64,000 bases of DNA from Peronospora farinosa (lineage: Eukaryota; Oomycota; Peronosporomycetes; Peronosporales; Peronosporaceae): positions 179,675 to 243,674 of the forward strand of contig CANTFK010000663.1 in the NCBI GenBank assembly GCA_947646735.1, given 5' to 3'. Positions 43,764-53,500 of this stretch are shown piece after piece; within the stretch, counting starts at the first letter, position 1; every line of letters starts with the position of its first letter. The notes below the pieces were generated by a model. That model ran no database searches and was not told where the DNA came from. It worked only from the letters and a program-made list of their open reading frames with translations. The position numbers were made by a program, and so were the translations under genes.

Positions 43764-44705
43764 TGTTGAGTTCATATACGGGGCTCTTCACCAATGAGTC
43801 GCTTGGCTTTTAAAGGACGAATTAAATTCTTGCGCTTGGCACATCCAAGATGACCGGCTAAACATCACTCAGCCATCGTGCTTTTAGTCTCAGCGAAGAC
43901 TCCTGCAAAAGGTGTCAAGATAAACCAGACACAATTCAAAGCTGAGCCCCTGTTTACAAAAAGCTGTAGGTGAATTACGAGGCTTTGGGTAGTTCCTTCT
44001 ATCGTAGCAGCAGCAGTTCCCAATAGGATGCAATTTAAAGGAGGCGTTGGTTTAAGAAGAGCAGCATGTTAATCTTGACATTTGCGCTAACTCTCACTTA
44101 CAAAACTAGCATTTTAGTGAAACCGAAAGGTTGGTGGGGACGAAAAGTGCACTTGAGCTAGACATACACAGGATTGCAGGCCCCCTTCACTTTATGGCTC
44201 AATGCAGTGATATCCGATCCAGATGTACACCACGGGCTTGTCTCTCCAAGCATAAATAGAGCAACCAGACCATTTTTTAGATGCGAAGAGCATTATGTGT
44301 ACATTGTCATCTATTTTAAAGCGCCCGGGTAACGCGCTATGATGTCTGTTAAAACATCATCGACAGAGAGAAACGCAAGGCTTTTCTTTTACAAGTTGTC
44401 TTCTTGTGTGACTTTTACAAGCTGAGTCCTTTGTTGAAACTGTGTTCGGATCCAAGTTAGAAAGACACATAGATACGTCATAAGATCTCTTCGACGCCTG
44501 CATGTCTAGGTCTAAATTGTTTCAGCTGTAAAAAGAATTGATCTTGTATCCAATCATTCCAGTAGTGGTGCTTCAAAGGCATCGAAAAGGTCTAGAGACT
44601 GGAAACGAAGTATTGATCAAACTGCTAAAAAACGGTCGAAAATTTACAGTAGAAATGCTCGCTATTGAATACAACACAGTGGTTTGCTCTATCGAATGAC
44701 CTTGT
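43764..44705. other. Region between D LTR and large PX gene; nothing recognised
   Basis: No frame over 90 codons is convincing and no repeat was matched. It contains the 3' flank of the PX gene. It may hold a further decayed transposon, but nothing could be aligned. Confidence 0.4.
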
Positions 44706-47700
44706 TTAGTTGGCGAGGAATTGCTGAAAGACGGTGCTCTTGTGCAGGTCCTCGTGATCCCGGACGTAGTGCAGGAAGTCTCCAAACGCCTTCTCGCGCA
44801 TCTCAATAGTTTTTTGAGATCGACGGCCACGCAGGAAGCTGACTACGCCGGGCTTTGGCAACACTGGTAGGCCACGTGCACTAGGCAGATCCAGAGCTCG
44901 GAGCTGCTCGTCCAGTAGCTTGAACTCTGAGTAGCGTTTGGGGATCGACATTGCTTGCTCACCGGTTGCATAATTAATCGCGTAGATGTGATACATGATC
45001 ACGTTATTGGCACGCGTGACGCCCAGAATCTCGTATGTCAGCTGATCATATGGAATTTGCAAGGAATTGCGCTGAGGTGTTCCCTCAGTTTCCATAGCGT
45101 CGTCATTGACTGCCTTCGTCCCCTCATTTGAGGGTGCCGTTACTACAGAAGCTTTCGTAGTAACTTCGTACGCCAGCGCGCCATCATCGGTTTGTACACC
45201 GGGGGCTGGAGGGGAAGTCATCTCCCTCTCCATTGACTGCGAAATCTCTTCCTGCTTATCACCCTCAACCTGCGATTCCGTAATCTCTTCATACATGGCT
45301 TGCGTCTCCTCCACGAAGTCGCTTGAGTCTTCCTTGGTCACTGGCACAATGTTGTCCAATGCTTCGTCGGTAGTGAAATCAGCGGAAGTTGCGGCTTCTT
45401 CCATATCAACCAACGGTGTTGCAGATGGTGCAGCGTCTTCAGCATCTTCCTGGACATTTTCATCAGCCTCGTTCCAGGCCGCATCTACTTCTGGCGCATC
45501 AACGGACAAAATTGACGCCTCGGCCGGTTTGTAAACAGCTAAGATCGTTTGCGGCTCACTTGCTTCAAAATCAAAATCAGCCTCGGCCATATCAACTGGG
45601 ACTTCTTCAACAGCCCCATAAGTCTCAGTTGCTACAAGAGCTATTGCATCAGCTCTCTCAATGGTGCCGGAGATTTCCTCCTTGATTAATGGCTCTATGT
45701 CCACATCCTCAGCCTCAGGTTCAGCAATATTCTCGACCAGTTCGATGTCGACAGCAAGAGTCTTCTCGACCTCGACCTCTGCGTCATTAGATTCGTCAAT
45801 CGATTGCTGTTCTACCTCCCCCACTTCAGCGACAGGAGCTTCCACGATTGCATCACACTTTTCGTTTGAAACTTCGACCTCCAGGGTTGACTCCTCTGCA
45901 TCGATCGCAACAAACGTTTCTTCTACCACAGAACTCTCTATGGCGGCTCCATCAACGTCAGTAGCAGCCAGGGTTTTCTCGTGAGCAACCGTCTCATGCA
46001 AAGTTGTAGCTTCTTCACAGACATCGTTTTCAGCTAGCGTCTCCTCGAATTCAAAAGACATGTCTACAGACTCCGCAACCTTGGCGGTTTTCTCGACCTC
46101 TGATACTTCTTGATCTACCTCGGCTGCAGTCAATTCGTCCTCATTTTTTGACTCCACGTGAACTGATCCTTCGGAATTCTCGATCGCCTTATTGCTTTCA
46201 ACCACAGTCTCATAGCCGGTTCCACGGGGCCAACTCGAAGGCGGAGAGGAGAGCGGCGAAGACACACGAGAAGAAGTGCGAGAAGAAGTACGTGAGTTCG
46301 CAGCTTCCGTGGCATTGACCTTTGCAATGTGCTCAAAGCGGCCGATAAGCGCCGATACAGCGCTGATGGGCTTGGTGTCCACCTCAAAACTAGACTTCGA
46401 GCTCATGTTCTCCTCGTACTCGCTGACAGTTGACACAGTAAGATTGACTTCAACAGGCTTGTCTTCGGCTGAAGGTACCTTTAAAGCAGGTGTTTGCTTG
46501 GCTGGAGTGGCCTCGTCATCACCGACCTTGGCGATAGCCGAAGCAGTCTGGACTGTAGCAACAGCAGGGTTCGTGTCGACGGACTTCTCGGACTCCTCCA
46601 CCTTCTCAGTCGCAAGATCATTCTCAACAGCTGCGGCTTCAACGTCGGCACTTTTTTCGAGCTGCACTTCATCTGTCTCGGTGACGGAAACCATCTCCGT
46701 ATCGGCCTCTCGCACACCAACTTCAGCAATTTTCGTATTAGAAAAAGTCTTGATCTCGTCTACAATTGCTTCATCGGTCTCCGCGCTAGGTGCAACAGCT
46801 ACAGTCTCGACTGCTGACACAACAACTTCAGTATCCTCGTCGAAAGGAGCAATGTCAGTCTCGGTTTCTTTCACATAAACTTCAGCATCTTCATCGATTG
46901 GGGCAGTCTCTGGCTCCATCCCTTTTCTTGCAGTTTCATCATTATCCACAACAGAAACCTCCTCAGCTTTGACTTTTGTCTCCGTCGTTACGCTGCTCTC
47001 CACCGCAATATCTGCCTCAATATCAGAGACCTCGGTTTCTTTGCCAGTGACCTCTTGCTTTTGTACAGCAGCAGTTGCCTCTTCAACTTCTTCATCAACA
47101 AGGGAAGCCTCTTCTTTGGTAACTTCCTCTGCCACTATCTCGCTATTGCCTTCGGCACTGACTTCGAGCTCAGGTGAAATCGCTTCGTCATCAGACTCAG
47201 AATCTGCTACGGCATCCACAACAACTTCTTCAACAATCAGCCCAGTTGCAAGACCTTCTACGGACAGATCCATGTCCTGTGTAACAGGCTTTGCTTTATC
47301 GAGACATTCGCTCTCAATAGCCTTCCATGTCGTCGTCTCAGTATCTCCTTCTTCAGCAACGGCTTTGATAGCGTCGGTCTCGACATCAGAAGTAACCTCT
47401 TCGCATGTGTCGACAAAAATTCGTTCGTCAGCAGGCTCTTCGTCAGTCGCAAGGGTAGCCAACCTTTCGTTCAAAGCACCTTCCTTGTCAGCATCTAAGG
47501 AGTCACAGTCATTGGCGACGACGACCTCTGTAAATATTAACGTAGCTGCTGCGTCGGCAGACACGTCCTTTTTTACATCATCGGACACAATCGTTTCCTC
47601 GTCCGTGGCCGTCCTCTCCGCCGTAGCAGCGACAGCTTCTTCATCGTTAAATTCAAGGCAAACCGCGTCTTCTGTAGCCGATTCAACAACCTCAACAACA

Positions 47701-48038
47701 ACAGTGTGAGGACCACCAGTGTCTTCCGTCTCGACGCTCTTTATCTCCGCAGACATCGCTTCGACTCTGTCATTGTTTGCTGTTCTCATCGCCACCACCT
47801 CCACTTCAATAGACTGAAGCTGATTGATGTCTAGTTCAGTAAGTTCCTGCACATCCACAGCATACTTGGGCTCTTCTGCTGTGGACTCGACGTCAATCGC
47901 AACAGTTTCGCCGACCACAGCGTCTTGAGTTTCAACCGCCTCTAGCTTGGTCTCCATTAATTTCGTTTTGTTTGATGTCTTCTTAGTCCTCAACGACTTG
48001 TTGTTCATGGCTTGGTGTGCATCCTTTACCTCCTTCAT
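44706..48038 (-). CDS. Large acidic PX-domain protein
   Basis: 1110 residues from the ATG at 48038, one open exon. Residues 1 to about 980 are low-complexity, dominated by Glu, Val, Ala, Asp and Thr (recurring VEVEKT, ETEVSDIEAD and AEEVTKEEA-like words), probably disordered. One basic/Ser island (TSSRTSSRVSSPLSSPPSSW) lies near residue 600. The last ~120 residues are a PX domain: YHIYAINYATGEQAMSIPKR, YSEFKLLDEQLRALDLP, a PxxP-like LPVLPKPGVVSFLRGR, then MREKAFGDFLHYVRDHEDL. PX domains bind phosphoinositides, chiefly PI3P, on endosomal membranes; KRYSEF holds the usual lipid-contacting Arg. The N-terminus is uncertain because coding-like sequence continues upstream. Confidence 0.85.
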   Translation of the reverse strand: MKEVKDAHQAMNNKSLRTKKTSNKTKLMETKLEAVETQDAVVGETVAIDVESTAEEPKYAVDVQELTELDINQLQSIEVEVVAMRTANNDRVEAMSAEIKSVETEDTGGPHTVVVEVVESATEDAVCLEFNDEEAVAATAERTATDEETIVSDDVKKDVSADAAATLIFTEVVVANDCDSLDADKEGALNERLATLATDEEPADERIFVDTCEEVTSDVETDAIKAVAEEGDTETTTWKAIESECLDKAKPVTQDMDLSVEGLATGLIVEEVVVDAVADSESDDEAISPELEVSAEGNSEIVAEEVTKEEASLVDEEVEEATAAVQKQEVTGKETEVSDIEADIAVESSVTTETKVKAEEVSVVDNDETARKGMEPETAPIDEDAEVYVKETETDIAPFDEDTEVVVSAVETVAVAPSAETDEAIVDEIKTFSNTKIAEVGVREADTEMVSVTETDEVQLEKSADVEAAAVENDLATEKVEESEKSVDTNPAVATVQTASAIAKVGDDEATPAKQTPALKVPSAEDKPVEVNLTVSTVSEYEENMSSKSSFEVDTKPISAVSALIGRFEHIAKVNATEAANSRTSSRTSSRVSSPLSSPPSSWPRGTGYETVVESNKAIENSEGSVHVESKNEDELTAAEVDQEVSEVEKTAKVAESVDMSFEFEETLAENDVCEEATTLHETVAHEKTLAATDVDGAAIESSVVEETFVAIDAEESTLEVEVSNEKCDAIVEAPVAEVGEVEQQSIDESNDAEVEVEKTLAVDIELVENIAEPEAEDVDIEPLIKEEISGTIERADAIALVATETYGAVEEVPVDMAEADFDFEASEPQTILAVYKPAEASILSVDAPEVDAAWNEADENVQEDAEDAAPSATPLVDMEEAATSADFTTDEALDNIVPVTKEDSSDFVEETQAMYEEITESQVEGDKQEEISQSMEREMTSPPAPGVQTDDGALAYEVTTKASVVTAPSNEGTKAVNDDAMETEGTPQRNSLQIPYDQLTYEILGVTRANNVIMYHIYAINYATGEQAMSIPKRYSEFKLLDEQLRALDLPSARGLPVLPKPGVVSFLRGRRSQKTIEMREKAFGDFLHYVRDHEDLHKSTVFQQFLAN

Positions 48039-48578
48039 CTCAGCAGCTGCAATCTTTTGTCTCAGTGGGTTTTTCCAGCTTCCTTTGACCTGGAATCTTG
48101 GGGAATGGCAGCAGAACCTTCCTGACTAATGCAGCGTCTTCAAGGACAGGCGCTTCAACGTCGTTGCCCACAATATAGATACACTAAACGACCGTCTCAG
48201 CTACGCGTCCTTCTTGTCGACCGCCGTTCGACGTTGCCTTGTTGTAGCATAACAAATTCTGAATGAGTCTAGAGAGCTTGAAGACTTTCTTCTTCTTATG
48301 TAATGCTGCTGTTAAACAGCCGTCTCTTCGATGAGAGACATTCGTGGTGGCGATAGACGTTTCAAATGAAAACTCGACCACCGATTCAATGCCTCTGACG
48401 TGACGGGTTGAGCGTACATTTCTGCCCGGACAGGCTCCGCACCAGTGAATTCTTTGTCGACAGCCTCTGTAGTTACTTTTAATGTTCAGTCATGGCAGTC
48501 TCGTCATCAAAATTGGGAGACTCAACTACAGCCGCGGCCCGTCCGCTACGTCTTTTCGAGGGCGATGGTTTCGTCATG
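48039..48578 (-). pseudogene. Possible decayed 5' extension of the PX gene
   Basis: Coding-like pieces upstream on the same strand, in changing frames: MTKPSPSKRRSGRAAAVVES from an ATG at 48578, then VTTEAVDKEFTGAEPVRAEM, then VVEFSFETSIATTNVSH, a stop near 48186, APVLEDAALVRKVLLPFPKI, and finally the frame entering MKEVKDAHQ. No introns with normal signals explain the changes. Either the original N-terminus has decayed and the gene now starts at 48038, or indel errors split one gene. Confidence 0.35.
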
Positions 48579-48628
48579 AACGTTCCTAAAGCAGCGACTT
48601 CCTTCAAGAGAGAAAACGGACCGACAAC

Positions 48629-49620
48629 TTGAGTCAATCACGTCAGTCTACAACTCAGTCCTCGGCAGTCTCAGTATCACCGAACGATGTTGCGCTCCGC
48701 GACAAAGTCTTCGGTGAGTTCGAGACATTTCAGATCAATACCAAGGTACAGAAGGTTGAGGCTCTCTCTGTCGCTGTCGTTGAGGCAGCAGATATTGAGG
48801 AGGAAGTAGAGCCGAAATAACTCTCGCAAAGGTTGAAGCGAGGGCTTCTTTGAAAGATAAAGAGCTTGTTACAGCCGTCACGGAGACTGCAAAGGTGCTT
48901 TATTCTACAGACTGCCGCTACTACCCGGGAGACAACGGTGAAGGGTGTGAATCTGCGAAGAAGGACAATGGTGCTTAGCTAATTGGTGACCTAATTGTAG
49001 CAAGCCAGTCCAGAAGGAGAGAGTTGCCAAGCCTTATAGGATATATAAGCTGTTGAAGAAGGTCGCTGAGTCGATTTAAGAGAGAAGGTCGAGAAGAGGG
49101 GTTTTGCAGAAGATTGCTACGCCAGGTATGCATGAGAGGAATGCAAACCCATACAAAGGGAAGACTGGGGAAGAGTCATTCAAGCCTGTTGAAGTCACTG
49201 CAATAGGAAGATTGCTGTCTTTGATGAAGAATCTGGGTAAGATCATGGCAGTTGTAAAGGAATGTCAGCTATTGTCATTGAGGACCTGTTACTGTAGTGA
49301 AGACTGAAGCTGTAAACGAGGCATACAACCGACGACATCGAGACAAAGGACTTGATCGTGTAGCGACTGGACATTGCTGATAAGCCCTCATCTGCTTTCA
49401 TCTCGAAGAAGAAGGAAGGGACTGAGCTCGAGACGAAGGAGACAACGTGCGAAGAAGTCAGTCACCTCCAACTACACTAAACATCATTCGCAGCGTCAAT
49501 TGTTCGCTCAGAGTCACCTAGGTAGTGTCCGAGAAGCTCGTGAAAGACAGTATATAGTGCAGCAGCAGCAACTTTGCAGTGGTACTGGATTTCAACAGGG
49601 GAATCTGAAATAGTAGGTTA
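48629..49620 (+). pseudogene. Decayed acidic-repeat gene, head-to-head with the PX gene
   Basis: 48629-48820 is open (FGEFETFQINTKVQKVEALS, VAVVEAADIEEEVEP). In the next frame it continues as KVEARASLKDKELVTAVTET, and further scraps (VTVVKTEAVNEAY near 49290; SSAFISKKKEGTELETKE near 49390) follow between stops. Composition resembles the low-complexity part of the large PX protein, so this may be a ruined relative. No PX domain is readable. Confidence 0.3.
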
Positions 49621-50541
49621 CTATTATACTCAATTTGTTATCGGTAGTATCAGTTTCCGGTGCTGAACGACGTCACAACCGCTCGTATCACGGTCTTTTT
49701 TATGACCGGATGGTTTATAGCACTAACGGATACTTTGACGAATAATACTGGCGTGTGGACAGCTCATAGACGAGGTCATTTGCATCTTGCAACTTATCTG
49801 CATAATGGTGAGATTACCAGCACAGGTGACTAAATGTATAATCATCAGTCATTCATCCAACTGTACTGATAATCTCGCCTTATGGCAAATAAAGGGTGGG
49901 TTTCTTCTCGCTGCGTGCGTTATAGGAGGCAGCGCAGCGCAGGCCTTGAAAGAATAGCGATCCGTAGGATAGTCTAGGTGTAGAACAGGTCAACGATGGA
50001 TCACATCACCCTACGCAGCGATTGGTTTCTACCCTTCCTGGTCTGCCTACAGTACGCATCACTGACTTGAAGCATTTCATTATAGAGGTCTCTTGAATAT
50101 TTATAATTGTCAGACAGTACAGATATCACAGTCTTATGGTCTTGAAGGACCTGGCAAGCCATTCCTGTCGATACAATAGTTCTGGAAGGACATTAGACAG
50201 TAACAACTTGACGAATAGACTATCTCTATCGTTATAGTCCATATACCACAACAATGGCCATATAGAGCTGGTCACGCGTCTCTAGGGCTCCCCTACTAAT
50301 TACATATAGTGTTCTGCGACAATCATTCCTTTTTGTCGGCCGCACCCATTGTCTCCTAAAGATTGCATCAATTGTACACTATTGCACCTGCTTTTGTACG
50401 TAATCACCCGTTACCTACTTGTCTGCAATCATTTTCCATTCAATGACGCTTTCCCCTATGTTTACGGCTATAAATAGCATCATCTCGTCAGTCAGTCGTT
50501 AACATTCCGACACCGTGACAAACATTCCTCACCATTTTGTC
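49621..50541. other. Upstream region of the flippase gene
   Basis: No coding frame recognised. 49800-49825 and 49861-49886 are imperfect inverted repeats (GCATAATGGTGAGATTACCA against GCCATAAGGCGAGATTATCA), a hairpin or old MITE. The promoter of the flippase lies at the right end. Confidence 0.4.
50469..50477 (+). promoter_or_regulatory. TATA box ahead of the flippase gene
   Basis: TATAAATAG about 65 bp before the ATG at 50542, followed by a pyrimidine/CAGTCAGT stretch and CTCACCATTTTGTC at 50528-50541, which resembles the oomycete initiator-flanking motif. Confidence 0.5.
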
Positions 50542-53500
50542 ATGGACCGGGATACAAGCGACAGCATGAATGATGAGTCCTCTCAATATCATCGTTATGA
50601 TCCCTCACCTTTAGCACGACTTACAGAGCCCATTCACACGTTGCCAGCAGCTCCAAGTCCCAATCCTTGGAGATATTTTCATCGGTATCAAACAGTGGAC
50701 GTCTTAGCACGAGAACCTCTCGGTCCATCAAATGTCCCAAAGGAACGACTTCATGCTGATTTGTTTCGAACTTTTACATCCAATGAGCTGTTGAATTATC
50801 GACCGAGATTGCTACACGATGACGTCAAGAATGCCTTGAATCGACAGGATAGTGTACCCCTGGTTACACCGGGTTACTTTCAAAGTGAAAGTTTACGGAC
50901 ATTTTATCGGAATTTACCACGTTCGTTACGATTTCGTCAAAATACCCGCTCGACAACGCGATATATTGCTCCAGCTAATGCCGTTTCATTGAGATCTCGT
51001 GTACGGGCACGGAAACAAGAGGAACAAGCGAGAAATGAAGGATCGAAAGATAAAACAAGTGTCGTAGAGCCTCAGCGAGAATGGACGGACTTTGAGCGAG
51101 AGATGGCCAATATTCAGACAGAGACACAGACAGTAGCAGGATCAATTGGAGGACAGTCTATGACACCTAAAGGAAGCAATCGAATGCTTGATAGGATGAA
51201 CAGTTTAAGGTCTACGGACTCACAGGGTGTGGCTACTGGATGTCGTAAACGGTACAAGATTATCAAGATTAATGACGGGATAAATGATTCGAAGCGTGAG
51301 AGGATTCCAGAAAGTTTAGATGGAGAAGAAAGAGAAGACTTTTTTGTGTCCAATGAAGTCACCACATCACAGTACACGTGGTGGAGCTTTGTTCCTGTCT
51401 TCCTGTACTTGACTTTCCAGAAGACGGCCAATTTGTATTTCTTGCTGATTGGTATTCTCCAGATGATTCCGGCGGTTTCTCCTACTCAGGGGGTCCCTTT
51501 ACAATTTGGCCCTCTTGCGATCGTAATCGTCATTGATGCCGTCTTTGCCGGCTATGAAGATTACAAGCGACACATGGCAGACGACCTTGTCAACTCGGCC
51601 AAGACGCATGTGTTCAATCGCCAACTGCGCGAGTTCGAAGAGGTCGAATGGCGCGAGATCAAAGTAGGAGACTTTGTCAAGGTGGCCAATCGCGAAATTT
51701 TGCCGGCGGATATCATGATCATGGCTGTAATCCCTGCTGAAGGAGTACGCGCTGACGGGAACACAGGTCTGTGCTACGTGGAAACGAAGAATCTTGATGG
51801 CGAGACAAACCTCAAAATGCGCGAGGCGCCCTCGTGTACACGAAATGTGTTTATGAATGAGGAAGAAGCCGGGTACATTATTCAAGGATATGTGGAGAGT
51901 GAGCTCCCAAATGGTGATATTAATTCATACGTGGGTACGATGTATCTGGATGAGAATTTGAATGGGGCTAGTGCTGAGGGGGTCCCGCTCACATTGAAGA
52001 ATATGCTGCTTCGTGGTAGTAAATTGCGCAACACAAGCTACGTGTATGGTTTGGTGGTGAACACTGGTGTCGACAGCAAGATTATGATGAGTTCTGGCGA
52101 CGAATTTTCTGTAAAGATTTCGTCGATTGACGAGATGACCAATAAGCAAGTGATTGTAGTGGTCGTCATTTTATTTCTAATGTCGCTTATTGGTGCCATC
52201 GGAGACCGATCACGGATGGAAAACCCTATCGTTCCAGTATATTTGCAATTAAAAAGCTGGCGTGACGGTTTCATCGTTATGTTTGTTTACTTTTTCATAA
52301 CACTCGCCTCAATGGTGCCAATTACGCTCTATGTGTCTATCACGCTTGTGAAAGCTCTGCAAGGATATTTCATGGAAAACGATCTGGATATGTATGACGA
52401 AGAGAGCGATACCCCCGTCAAGGTTCGCAACATGCAGCTCAACGAGCAGTTGGGTCAGATTTCACACATCTTCTCGGACAAGACGGGCACGCTCACTTGT
52501 AATAAAATGGAATTTCGGAAGTGCAGTATCGGCGGTCGGAGTTACGGCAAGGGAACTACGGCTATTGGTATTGCTGCCCGCATGCGAAATGATTTTGGAG
52601 GAGATCGAACTGTGGACGAAGAATCCGCGAGTGAGATCAATGTGGATGCACACATGGAAATTCCAGCCCTTAATGTAAATTTTAAAGATAAGACCATGTG
52701 GCAAGATATGCAGGCCAAGGATGACCAACAAAGCGGAAAGATCGAAGAGTTTATGACCCTGCTGGCGTTGTGCCATGGCGTTTTGATTGAGCGCTTTGAT
52801 CCAACTGAAGAGGATACAAGCCCTTCTGTTAAGTACTCAGCTTCTTCCCCGGATGAACTCGCTCTTGTTTGTGGTGCCAAGTACTTTGGTTACGAGTTTG
52901 TAGACCGCAAACCTGGAAGTGTGTCGATCAAGAAACCCGATGGTGCCGTGAATCAGTACGATATCCTAGAAGTCTTTGAGTTTGACTCGACTCGAAAACG
53001 CATGTCTGTTATAGTGCAGCGACGGAAACGCGACGATGAACTCCGCTTGATGTCGGAAAGCGACGAGGACGACGTACTAGTATTTACCAAGGGAGCTGAT
53101 AGCATGCTATTCCCTCGCCTCAATCCGATGTCTGCAAACAATGAACAAATTCGTGAAGCAACAGAGAAGCATTTGGAAGCTTTCGCACAAGATGGGCTCC
53201 GAACACTGGTCGTTTGTACGAAAACACTTAAACCTCAAGTTTGGAAACAATTTCACGCACAATATCGCCAAGTATGTGCTGATCTAAATGAAGTTGAGGC
53301 GAAGTCACGTGGTGAACCAAACGAAATTGACAAGCTTCAGGATCAGCTGGAGTCAAACCTGGAATTACTTGGTGCTACTGCTATTGAAGATCGCTTGCAG
53401 GATGGTGTACCCGAAACAATGGAATCCTTAGCTAAAGCTGGAATTTGTATATGGGTGCTTACGGGGGACATGGAGGAGACGGCCATTAACATTGGTTACG

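Noticed and set aside
45106..47709. Several serine-rich + strand frames of 100-246 codons
   Set aside because: They are antisense shadows of the Glu/Asp-rich PX gene on the minus strand, which is open for 1110 codons and ends in a real domain.
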